The notes under the pieces are model-generated. The model searched no databases and had not been told where the DNA came from. It was given only the letters and a program-made list of their open reading frames with translations. Position numbers and translations under genes: made by a program. Of a stretch of DNA of 10,652 nt, positions 5,125 through 10,652 are shown piece by piece (the stretch's first letter is position 1; each line of letters starts with the position of its first letter). Origin of the DNA: Candidatus Pacearchaeota archaeon (GTDB lineage: Archaea > Nanobdellota > Nanobdellia > Pacearchaeales > GW2011-AR1); contig WJLC01000009.1 in the NCBI GenBank assembly GCA_014728745.1, positions 1 to 10,652 on the forward strand, written 5' to 3'.

Positions 5125-6480
5125 ATGTCAAAAGAGGGTAATCAAAACAGAGCTAATCTTGAATCAGAAATAACTTCCTCAGTTCAGAAATTCCTTGATA
5201 AAACTAAAGACAAAGAAATTAATTTAATAAGCCACTTTGACACAGACGGCATAACTTCTGCAGCAATAATGATAAAAACCCTTAAAAAACTAGATAAAAA
5301 ATTCACTGTAACAATCTTAAAAAGAATTGAAGAAGGGTTTGTACAAACTCTTCCTAAAAACAAGGTAAATCTTTTTCTTGACTTAGGTTCTGGAAATCTA
5401 GATGATCTTGGAGAAACAGGTATTCAAGATGTTTTCATAATAGATCATCACGAAGTAGTTCAAAAAGTCCCTAAAAATGTTACAATAGTTAACCCAGAAC
5501 TCCATAACAAGCAAAAAATAAGTTCATCTGGTCTTACATATCTGTTTTGCAAAGAAATAAATTCTAGCAATAAGGAATGTGCTAAGCTAGCGGTTTTAGG
5601 AATGGTTGGAGACTGCCTTGAAAAAGAAATCTGCAAGCTGAATCATGACATATTAAAAGATAGTGAAATCAAAAAAAGAAGAGGTTTGCTTATTTATCCC
5701 TCTACAAGACCTCTTAACAGAACATTAGAATTTTCTTCAAACCCATATATTCCCGGGGTCACTGGAAATGTTAAGGGTGTTTTAGAATTGCTTAGAGAAG
5801 CAGGATTAAACCCTACAAACAAAGGATATCCCTCTTTAATTGAATTAAATGATGAGGAAATGGCTAAACTTGTAACAAGTATAATGCTCAGAAACCCAAA
5901 AGCAAACAACAAGGAAATAATAGGCGATATTTTCTTAGTCAAATTCTACAATAAACTTGAAGATGCTAGAGAGCTTTCAGCAAAAATAAATGCCTGTTCT
6001 AAATTTGGAAAAAGTCATGTTGCTCTTCAATTCTGCCTTGAAGTCTCAAAAGCAAAAGAAAATGCAGAGGAAATCCACATAAAATACAAACAAAACCTAG
6101 TATCAAGCTTAAAATATGTTTCAGAAAATGAAGAGGATAAAATCAAAGGGGATGGTTTTGTAATCATAAATGCAAAAGAAGAAGTGAATGACACAATAAT
6201 AGGGACTGTCATGAGCATACTTTCTAATTCTCTAATTTATGAAGAAGGAACAATCCTTATAGGAATGGCATATTACAAAAACAAAATTAAAGTTTCAGCA
6301 AGAAATGTAGGGAACGAAGGAAGAAATGTAAGGGAAATCCTAAACAGAGTCATAAATGAGATTGGAGGAGAAGTAGGTGGCCATAAGTTCGCAGCAGGAT
6401 GTATGTTAAAAAGGGAAAAAGAAAGCAAATTCATAAATCAATTAAAAAAACAGCTTGAAATAGAGCTTGTCAAAATATAA
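5125..6480 (+). CDS. Archaeal RecJ-like DHH/DHHA1 phosphoesterase
   Basis: The family uses two metal ions to cut phosphodiester bonds; archaeal members include single-strand 5' exonucleases and the CMG-associated GAN/Cdc45-like proteins. Over 451 residues the DHH motifs are intact: HFDTDG (37-42, motif I), LDLG (85-88, motif II), IDHHE (106-110, motif III) and GMVGD (159-163, motif IV). The C-terminal DHHA1 substrate-binding domain ends with GGHKFAAG (418-425). The full metal set suggests an active enzyme rather than a Cdc45-like inactive one. No long OB fold of bacterial RecJ is apparent. It follows uS15 on the same strand after 92 bases containing a terminator-like hairpin and a palindrome. 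Whether it acts on DNA, RNA or small nucleotides cannot be decided from sequence; no GINS or MCM gene is nearby. Confidence 0.9.
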   Translation: MSKEGNQNRANLESEITSSVQKFLDKTKDKEINLISHFDTDGITSAAIMIKTLKKLDKKFTVTILKRIEEGFVQTLPKNKVNLFLDLGSGNLDDLGETGIQDVFIIDHHEVVQKVPKNVTIVNPELHNKQKISSSGLTYLFCKEINSSNKECAKLAVLGMVGDCLEKEICKLNHDILKDSEIKKRRGLLIYPSTRPLNRTLEFSSNPYIPGVTGNVKGVLELLREAGLNPTNKGYPSLIELNDEEMAKLVTSIMLRNPKANNKEIIGDIFLVKFYNKLEDARELSAKINACSKFGKSHVALQFCLEVSKAKENAEEIHIKYKQNLVSSLKYVSENEEDKIKGDGFVIINAKEEVNDTIIGTVMSILSNSLIYEEGTILIGMAYYKNKIKVSARNVGNEGRNVREILNRVINEIGGEVGGHKFAAGCMLKREKESKFINQLKKQLEIELVKI

Positions 6481-6520
6481 ATATTATAATCTAATTATTC
6501 TTTTAATATCTATTAAATAC

Positions 6521-6552
6521 TATATATTGGAAAAGATATATCCAAGAATATA
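6521..6552. repeat. AT-rich inverted repeat in the gap before aIF2 alpha
   Basis: TATAT-TTGGA and TCCAA-ATATA form a stem of two 5-pair blocks separated by a small internal loop, with a 9-base loop. It lies in the 186-base gap 6481-6666, which otherwise holds only AT-rich sequence and the aIF2 alpha promoter. The T-rich start of that gap (6498-6504) may end the RecJ-like transcript. Confidence 0.4.
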
Positions 6553-6638
6553 TATTACAAAACAGATATTGTAGAATGTAATTAAAAAAGAACTAATATA
6601 ATGCTACTCTATCTTAAAATCTCCTCAAACCAAAACTC

Positions 6639-6645
6639 TTAAAAC
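6639..6645 (+). promoter_or_regulatory. TATA-like box for aIF2 alpha
   Basis: TTAAAAC is centred about 25 bases before the ATG at 6667, followed by CCGCC and TAATTCTATTA (6651-6661). The same arrangement stands before srp54. Confidence 0.5.
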
Positions 6646-6666
6646 CCGCCTAATTCTATTATTGTT

Positions 6667-7392
6667 ATGGCTTTAGAAGTAGGAGACACGGTATTATGCA
6701 CTGTTGAAAGAATAGAAAAGACAATTGTATTTGTAAAAATACATTACAAGGGAAAAGAACTAGAAGGAAGCATAGTAACAAGTGAGGTTGCTCCAGGAAG
6801 AATAAGGAACATAAGAAATTATGTTGTTCCTAAGAAAAAGATAGTATGCAAGGTTCTTAGAATTTCTCCTAATAAAATAGAACTTTCATTAAGAAGAGTA
6901 ACTGAAAAAGAAAAAAAACAAGTAATGGAGCAGTACAAAAAGCAAAAAAGCTACATAAATGTCTTAAAAAGCATATTAGGAAAAGAATCAGGCAAGGTGC
7001 TTAAAGAAATTAAGAAAAACAACACTGTTTATGACTTTTTAGAAAAAGCAAAGGAAAACCCAGAGTCTTTAGAAAAAATTCCTGGAGTAGGAAAAGGAAA
7101 CGCAGAAAAAATAATTAATATTCTAAAAAAAGAAAAAGAAAAAACACACCAGATAAAAAAAGAATTTACCTTAACCACAAAATCCTCAAATGGATTAGAA
7201 GAAATTAAAAAAATCCTGAGTGAAGAAAAAACACCTGAAACCAAAATAAAATATCTTTCAAAAGGAAAATACAGCATTGAGAAAGAAACTACAGAACTTA
7301 AAAAAGCAGACAAAGAGCTTGATAACATTCTTGAGAAAATAAAAGAAAAGGCAAAAGAGAGTAAAATGGATTTCTCAGCAGAAGAGAGGTAA
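6667..7392 (+). CDS. eif2a: Translation initiation factor 2 subunit alpha (aIF2 alpha)
   Basis: This is the alpha subunit of the aIF2 trimer that brings initiator Met-tRNA to the small subunit. The 241 residues show the three family domains. First is an S1/OB domain (about 5-78) with VGDTVLCTVERI, ..SEVAPGRIRNI (39-49), KIVCKVLRI and KIELSLRRV (70-78). A central helical domain spans about 80-160. The C-terminal alpha-beta domain (about 163-230) has IKKEFTLTTKSSNGLEEIKKIL and IKYLSKGKYSIEKET. It is shorter than the roughly 265-275 residues of most archaeal versions. The position of eukaryotic Ser51 is Ala42. The central domain contains IPGVGKGNAEKI (138-149), which looks like a helix-hairpin-helix. 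Nop10 downstream is the classical archaeal neighbour, supporting the call. Confidence 0.93.
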   Translation: MALEVGDTVLCTVERIEKTIVFVKIHYKGKELEGSIVTSEVAPGRIRNIRNYVVPKKKIVCKVLRISPNKIELSLRRVTEKEKKQVMEQYKKQKSYINVLKSILGKESGKVLKEIKKNNTVYDFLEKAKENPESLEKIPGVGKGNAEKIINILKKEKEKTHQIKKEFTLTTKSSNGLEEIKKILSEEKTPETKIKYLSKGKYSIEKETTELKKADKELDNILEKIKEKAKESKMDFSAEER

Positions 7393-7412
7393 TTTTTGCA
7401 ATCCCCTTTTTT
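7393..7412 (+). terminator. T-tract terminator after aIF2 alpha
   Basis: Two T-runs, TTTTT (7393-7397) and TTTTTT (7407-7412), follow directly on the aIF2 alpha stop codon. Archaeal RNA polymerase terminates at such tracts. A strong TATA box comes only about 15 bases later, consistent with a transcript boundary. Confidence 0.6.
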
Positions 7413-7426
7413 CAGTGAACAAAAAT

Positions 7427-7435
7427 CTTTAAATA
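7427..7435 (+). promoter_or_regulatory. TATA box for the small ORF and nop10
   Basis: CTTTAAATA is centred 26 bases before the ATG at 7457. The match and spacing are among the best in the window. Transcription would begin at or next to that ATG, leaving nop10 with a leader of about 113 bases. Confidence 0.65.
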
Positions 7436-7456
7436 CTGATAAAAAGCCAGAGTAAT

Positions 7457-7561
7457 ATGGAAAAAGATGAAAAGGAATATCTTGACAAATTCCTTTCTAA
7501 GATTGTTGAAAAAACAATTCGATGGGAAGAGGAATTGTCATTGATGGCTCTAATAATTTAA
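7457..7561 (+). CDS. Possible 34-residue small protein upstream of nop10
   Basis: An open frame runs from ATG 7457 to TAA 7559-7561 and ends 8 bases before the Nop10 start. Its peptide starts MEKDEKEYLDKFLSKIVEK, a charged amphipathic helix, and ends in the hydrophobic SLMALII. The main support is position: the ATG sits exactly where a leaderless transcript from the TATA box at 7427-7435 should begin. No family is recognised. It may be a small protein, a leader peptide coupling translation to nop10, or chance. Another frame opens at ATG 7522 and runs into nop10, overlapping this ORF. Confidence 0.4.
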   Translation: MEKDEKEYLDKFLSKIVEKTIRWEEELSLMALII

Positions 7562-7569
7562 TCAATAAA

Positions 7570-7695
7570 ATGAAATTAAAAAAATGTCCTAACTGCAAAC
7601 ACTATACTCTGAAAGATAAATGTTCAAAGTGTGATGAAAAATCTAAAAATGCTCACTACAAATACATTAAAATAAAGTCTTCTGCGAAGAAGTAG
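7570..7695 (+). CDS. nop10: H/ACA ribonucleoprotein protein Nop10, short form with divergent tail
   Basis: Nop10 is the small zinc-binding component of archaeal H/ACA RNPs that pairs with Cbf5 in RNA-guided pseudouridylation. The 41-residue frame is too short for usual gene finders. MKLKKCPNCKHYTLKDKCSK fits the family pattern +KCPxCxxYTLKxxCPxCGxKT, with the four zinc cysteines at 6, 9, 18 and 21. The match ends after EKSKNAH: the PP+FSPEDPYxxYR segment that normally contacts Cbf5 is absent and replaced by YKYIKIKSSAKK. No other frame restores it. The position directly after aIF2 alpha is the classic archaeal arrangement and strongly supports identity. The in-frame ATG at 7522 would add 16 unrelated residues, so 7570 is preferred. 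The last 29 bases overlap the convergent endoQ gene. Confidence 0.82.
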   Translation: MKLKKCPNCKHYTLKDKCSKCDEKSKNAHYKYIKIKSSAKK

Positions 7696-8992
7696 AAATT
7701 GCTTCTTTGTTTTCACTAGTAGATTCTACTAATGCTTCTCCATAAACCCCATCATATCCAGGATTAACTCTAATATTAGCACTTCTGTTTTTAAGTATTA
7801 ATCCAATAAGTTTAGGCTCTACACCTTTTTCAATAAACTCTTCTCTAGAAACATCTAAGAGAACATTAAATTCATTTCCAAATTTTTCAATTAAATCATT
7901 GTATATCTTCCAAACTGTTTTGCTCTGCATTCCTACTCCTGTATGCAAAGAAATAATTTCATGAAGAGGAAGCAAAGTATAGTATTTTTTAGTGTCGAAT
8001 AAAGGCTTTCCTGCTACTTCATCACTCTCACTATGTTTGTGAGCAAGATCTTCAACCCTGTAATCAACACCTAAGGTTAATGATTTTCTGCATTTAGGGC
8101 AAATGCCCTTAAGCTCTTTTGTTTTTTCAGGAGAGCAAGAAAAACCACACTTTCTGTGACCATCAAAATGATACTTTCCATAAGCTGGATCAGTCTCAAT
8201 AGTGCCAATAAATGTCCTCTCTCTTATTTGTTTTATTATGTCCTTGTAAGAATCAGACTTTTTGAAGATTGTTGCCTCTCTGCCAAGCCTGTAAGGCCAG
8301 AAACTGTGGCTATCAGAAAAGCTTACTATTGCTATCTTTTTTAATTCACTTATTTTTGCATTCATATGGGGATCACTGCTTATTCCTGTTTCAATAGCAT
8401 GGATATTTTCAAGCTGTTCTCCAAATGCTTCTTTTAAACTATCAAAACCAGACATGCTTCCAAAAACCCCAAAATAAGGTGTCCAAATATGAGCTGGGAT
8501 AACTTCTATGTCTTTGGAGATATTCATCATGTCTTTAGTAAATTCTTCACAAGATATCTTGAATATTGGCCTTCCATCATAATCTCTTCTTCCTTTAGTA
8601 TCAAGATATGAATTAATCTTTTCAGCAGTTTGTATATTTGGAATAAGCAAAACAAGGTGTGCCTTTCTTCCATGCCCCTGAGTGTAAATCAAAGAAATCT
8701 CTCCAGTAATAATAAATTTAAATCTATCATTATCTTTCTCATAAAAATAAATTCCTGTTCCCTCGCCACTTTCATCTTTTTTTTCAACAAGAGTCTCCTT
8801 TAGCTCTTTAATCCAAATAGGGTGAGAAAAATCTCCAGTTCCAATTAAATCCAACCCTTTTATCTTGCCCCATTTAGCTAAATTAGGTATGTTAATTTTT
8901 TTACTGCAGGCCCTTGAAAACCTAGAATGAATATGCAAATCTGCAATCATCCAATTCCTTTTTTGATTAGGCTCTGGATTATTTTCTGCCAT
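7667..8992 (-). CDS. endoQ: PHP-family endonuclease Q (EndoQ), deaminated-DNA repair
   Basis: EndoQ nicks DNA 5' of hypoxanthine, uracil, xanthine and abasic sites. Over 441 residues the PHP metal motifs are clear: DLHIH (18-22), GTGDF (51-55), GEIS with Glu98, KAHLV with His112, PAHIWTP (166-172), ETGISSDP (201-208) and SFSDSHS (224-230). A zinc site follows with Cys282, Cys286, Cys298 and Cys301 (CGFSC and CPKC), as in EndoQ and unlike polymerase PHP domains. A helical region (340-420) ends in NPGYDGVYGEA. The last five residues, QKTLF, look like a PCNA-interacting motif. Length is close to the roughly 424 residues of the Pyrococcus enzyme. The start at 8992 has a TATA box 24 bases upstream; Met15 just before the first motif is an alternative. 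The gene converges on and overlaps nop10. Confidence 0.9.
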   Translation of the reverse strand: MAENNPEPNQKRNWMIADLHIHSRFSRACSKKINIPNLAKWGKIKGLDLIGTGDFSHPIWIKELKETLVEKKDESGEGTGIYFYEKDNDRFKFIITGEISLIYTQGHGRKAHLVLLIPNIQTAEKINSYLDTKGRRDYDGRPIFKISCEEFTKDMMNISKDIEVIPAHIWTPYFGVFGSMSGFDSLKEAFGEQLENIHAIETGISSDPHMNAKISELKKIAIVSFSDSHSFWPYRLGREATIFKKSDSYKDIIKQIRERTFIGTIETDPAYGKYHFDGHRKCGFSCSPEKTKELKGICPKCRKSLTLGVDYRVEDLAHKHSESDEVAGKPLFDTKKYYTLLPLHEIISLHTGVGMQSKTVWKIYNDLIEKFGNEFNVLLDVSREEFIEKGVEPKLIGLILKNRSANIRVNPGYDGVYGEALVESTSENKEAISTSSQKTLF

Positions 8993-9010
8993 GAATTAAC
9001 ACAGAAAGTA

Positions 9011-9022
9011 AGCTTTAAAAAC
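9011..9022. promoter_or_regulatory. Shared TATA box between endoQ and ndk
   Basis: AGCTTTAAAAAC reads as a TATA box on both strands (GTTTTTAAAGCT on the minus strand). Its centre is about 24 bases before the endoQ ATG (8992) and about 29 before the ndk ATG (9046). A second AT-rich box for ndk (TTAATATAAT, 9023-9032) would lie rather close, near -18. Confidence 0.55.
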
Positions 9023-9045
9023 TTAATATAATAAAAAAATATACA

Positions 9046-9519
9046 ATGTCTGAAGAAAAAAATAAAGTAAAAAATGAAGAAAGAAGTCTTATTTTAATAA
9101 AGCCAGACGGGTTAATAAAAAGCTTAACAGGAAATATAATTTCAAAGCTTTCTGAAACAGAACTAAAAATTGTAGGTGCAAAAATTGTTAATGTCTCTAG
9201 GGAATTAGCAGAAAGCCATTATGAAGAGCACAAAGAAAAACCTTTTTTTGAAGAGCTGATTAAATACATAATGGGAGAGTATCATACAGACAGAGTTTTT
9301 GCAATGGTTTACAAAGGTGTTGATGCCATCACAAAAGTTAGGGAACTTGCTGGAAAAACAAATCCAGAGGAAGCAAATCCAATAACAATAAGAGGCAAGT
9401 ATGGAAGAATCAACACTAAAACAGGCGTGTTTGAAAATGTAATTCATGCCTCTGATTGTAAGGAAAATGCAGAAAGAGAAATTAGGTTATGGTTCGAAGA
9501 GCATGAAATAGTTAGTTAA
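9046..9519 (+). CDS. ndk: Nucleoside diphosphate kinase
   Basis: The enzyme transfers the gamma phosphate from ATP to other nucleoside diphosphates through a phosphohistidine, balancing NTP and dNTP pools. The 157 residues begin with a charged leader (1-12). The fold starts at SLILIKPDG (14-22, with ATP-contacting Lys19). PITIRGKYG (112-120) is the IRG phosphate-binding stretch, and NVIHASD (131-137) carries catalytic His134. Between IRG and the histidine there is an extra segment (RINTKTGVFE) where bacterial forms have a short FGIDVGR; longer versions occur in archaea. All key residues are present, so it should be active. It diverges from endoQ across 53 bases and may share its TATA box. No Shine-Dalgarno precedes the start. 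Confidence 0.96.
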   Translation: MSEEKNKVKNEERSLILIKPDGLIKSLTGNIISKLSETELKIVGAKIVNVSRELAESHYEEHKEKPFFEELIKYIMGEYHTDRVFAMVYKGVDAITKVRELAGKTNPEEANPITIRGKYGRINTKTGVFENVIHASDCKENAEREIRLWFEEHEIVS

Positions 9520-9562
9520 ATTCCAGAAGAATAACCCAAATAAAATCTTTCCAGAAAAACAG

Positions 9563-9575
9563 ATAAATATATATG
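9563..9575 (+). promoter_or_regulatory. TATA box for the 125-residue protein
   Basis: ATAAATATATATG is centred about 28 bases before the ATG at 9597, with correct spacing for a leaderless transcript. Confidence 0.6.
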
Positions 9576-9581
9576 TAAACA

Positions 9582-9594
9582 ACCCTTATAGGGT
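9582..9594. promoter_or_regulatory. Operator-like palindrome ACCCT-TAT-AGGGT
   Basis: This perfect 5+5 inverted repeat with a 3-base centre lies between the TATA box and the start codon, ending 2 bases before the ATG at 9597. A protein bound here would cover the transcription start. The regulator is unknown. Confidence 0.5.
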
Positions 9595-9596
9595 GT

Positions 9597-9974
9597 ATGG
9601 ATTTTGATGAAATCAAAGAACTAATTGAAAGATTTAATCTAAAAAACGACCTAACAAAAAACTTTAACATCTGGGTTGGGCATGCGAAGATAGGATACAG
9701 AGACAAGCCAGGAATTGAAGAAACAAAAAAAGTCCTTCAAGAAATTTTTGATGAATTCATTCCAGAAAATCAACCAACTCCTGAGGAAATGAAAAAAACC
9801 CTAAAACAGTGGGAGAATTTTCATCCTTATCAGCACGCTAGGGAAATAGACCAACCAATGTTTTATTCTAAATCTAAAGACAATTCAGAAATAGTTGTTG
9901 CAGTTATATGGCCTTGGCAAATAAAAGAAAAAATCGCAAGCCTTATGCTTTACAGAGGAAAAATAATTGAGTGA
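9597..9974 (+). CDS. Hypothetical protein, 125 residues
   Basis: No family is recognised. The protein is soluble-looking, with no signal peptide or membrane segment. It opens with an amphipathic helix (DFDEIKELIERFNLKNDL), then NIWVGHAKIGYRDKPG (25-40), a helix-rich acidic middle (EETKKVLQEIFDEFIPEN) and an aromatic stretch WENFHPYQHAREIDQPMFY (72-90). It ends with a likely beta strand EIVVAVIWPW (97-106) and MLYRGKIIE. It contains several His, Asp and Tyr residues but no cysteines. Strong TATA and a palindrome at the start make it a real and possibly regulated gene. It converges on radA with about 45 bases between stops. A single-strand context with ndk upstream gives no functional hint. Confidence 0.7.
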   Translation: MDFDEIKELIERFNLKNDLTKNFNIWVGHAKIGYRDKPGIEETKKVLQEIFDEFIPENQPTPEEMKKTLKQWENFHPYQHAREIDQPMFYSKSKDNSEIVVAVIWPWQIKEKIASLMLYRGKIIE

Positions 9975-9996
9975 CAACATAAAAATATAATAAACT

Positions 9997-10007
9997 AAAA
10001 TAAAAAA
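9997..10007 (-). terminator. T-tract after radA
   Basis: On the minus strand TTTTTTATTTT begins 12 bases after the radA stop codon, a typical archaeal T-rich terminator in the convergent gap. Confidence 0.45.
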
Positions 10008-10019
10008 GACGAAAGAATT

Positions 10020-10652
10020 TTAGGCTTTATCAACAACACCCTTTTCAGTAAGATAAAATTGTGCTTCATTATCTGGCAAATTAGGACTATCAACAAGTTT
10101 AGCTACTCTTGAGCCTTTTTTACCTCTTCTCAAGTAAATTCTGTAAGTAGATGCATGACCCACTATATTTCCTCCTATGGCTGTTGTAGGGTCTCCAAAT
10201 AATTGGGCAGGGTTTGCCATAACCTGGTTAGTAACATAAATTGCAAGATTATGGGTTTCTGCTAATCTCATGATGCTGTGCATGTATCTGTTTAGTTTTT
10301 GCTGCCTGTCTGCAAGCTGGCCTCTTCCTGAAAATTCTGCTCTAAAATGAGCAGTTAAAGAATCTATTATTAAAAGCCTAATTGGCTCTTCATCATTCTT
10401 AATCATCTCTTCTACTTTCTCAAGCAAAAGCATTTGATGATCTGAATTAAAGGCTCTTGCAACTAAAATATTTTTCAAAACCTTTTCAGGATTTGCTCCA
10501 ACACCTTCAGCAATCTGTTTTATTCTAGAAGGTCTAAAAGTCCCTTCAGTGTCTATAAAAACAGTTTTGCCATTTGCTCCCCCTTTTTCTTTTGGCAATT
10601 GAGAATTAACAGCCAGGGTTAATCCTAGCTGAGTTTTTCCAGAACCATAAGC
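10020..10652 (-). CDS. radA: DNA repair and recombination protein RadA, 5' part outside the window
   Basis: RadA is the archaeal RecA/Rad51 recombinase that coats single-stranded DNA and drives strand exchange. The frame is open to the window edge, so the N-terminal helix-hairpin-helix domain is missing. From the edge the protein reads AYGSGKTQLGLTLAVNSQLP, which is the Walker A region (GSGKTQ). VFIDTEGTFRPSRI follows, then Walker B in IRLLIIDS. SRG-type loop residues FRAEFSGRGQLADRQQKLNRYM come next, and then VTNQVMANPAQLFGDPTTAIGGNIVGHASTYRIYLRRGKKGSRVAKLVDSPNLPDNEAQFYLTEKGV. This pattern fits RadA rather than RadB because of the full GRGxLAxRQQKL and GGNIVGHASTYR segments. The TTG at 10598 is an internal codon, not a start. 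No intein interrupts Walker A. The stop faces the 125-residue gene. Confidence 0.97.
   Translation of the reverse strand, partial: AYGSGKTQLGLTLAVNSQLPKEKGGANGKTVFIDTEGTFRPSRIKQIAEGVGANPEKVLKNILVARAFNSDHQMLLLEKVEEMIKNDEEPIRLLIIDSLTAHFRAEFSGRGQLADRQQKLNRYMHSIMRLAETHNLAIYVTNQVMANPAQLFGDPTTAIGGNIVGHASTYRIYLRRGKKGSRVAKLVDSPNLPDNEAQFYLTEKGVVDKA

Noticed and set aside
7522..7695. Nop10 starting at ATG 7522
   Set aside because: The 16 added residues do not match any Nop10 N terminus; the family begins a few residues before the first Cys, as from 7570.
8156..8344. Plus-strand open frame of 62 codons inside endoQ
   Set aside because: It lies entirely within the conserved zinc and PHP region on the other strand and has no recognisable motif.
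10590..10598. TTG at 10598 as the start of radA
   Set aside because: The frame continues upstream to the window edge and encodes the Walker A motif, so TTG is an internal leucine codon and the gene is simply cut.

Overview
The window looks like ordinary housekeeping DNA from an AT-rich archaeon, most likely one with a small genome such as a DPANN lineage (Woesearchaeota/Pacearchaeota type). The archaeal assignment rests on SRP54 and FtsY side by side, a Bud32 kinase next to a YrdC protein, an archaeal-type uS15, aIF2 alpha followed by Nop10, a PHP-family EndoQ, RadA, and an intron-bearing tRNA with a bulge-helix-bulge splice structure. The exact lineage is inferred from compact genes, AT richness and short protein versions; it is not proven. 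Most genes have a TATA-like box centred 23-29 bases before the start codon and no Shine-Dalgarno sequence, so leaderless transcripts are probably the rule.

Layout. 1-2793 (+): the 3' end of ftsY, then srp54 (protein targeting to the membrane), then a YrdC/TsaC-type protein and bud32, which overlap by 8 bases and both belong to tRNA t6A synthesis. 2796-3223 (-): an unrecognised 83-residue protein behind tRNA-Gln(UUG), whose 54-base intron carries two copies of a 13-base repeat. 3316-3711 (+): a small four-helix membrane protein made of two similar halves. 3715-4524 (-): a MinD/ParA-like ATPase. 4670-6480 (+): uS15 and an archaeal RecJ-like DHH phosphoesterase, separated by a GC-rich island holding a terminator-like hairpin and a 19-base palindrome. 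6667-7695 (+): aIF2 alpha, then a separate promoter with a possible 34-codon ORF and a very small Nop10 gene. 7667-8992 (-): EndoQ, whose last codons overlap the nop10 3' end. 9046-9519 (+): nucleoside diphosphate kinase, divergent from endoQ across 53 bases. 9597-9974 (+): an unrecognised 125-residue protein with a palindrome just before its start. 10020-10652 (-): radA, cut by the window edge.

Together the genes cover protein targeting, tRNA modification and translation, RNA-guided pseudouridylation, and DNA repair/recombination. No mobile element, CRISPR array, toxin-antitoxin pair or defence island is visible, and I found no convincing new multi-gene system. The most interesting points are small: a PIP-box-like tail in EndoQ encoded antisense to the divergent end of Nop10, the repeat-built tRNA intron, a TATA box that could serve two divergent genes, and several unknown small proteins. 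No stretch longer than 300 bases lacks a gene; the longest gene-free gap is about 186 bases (6481-6666).
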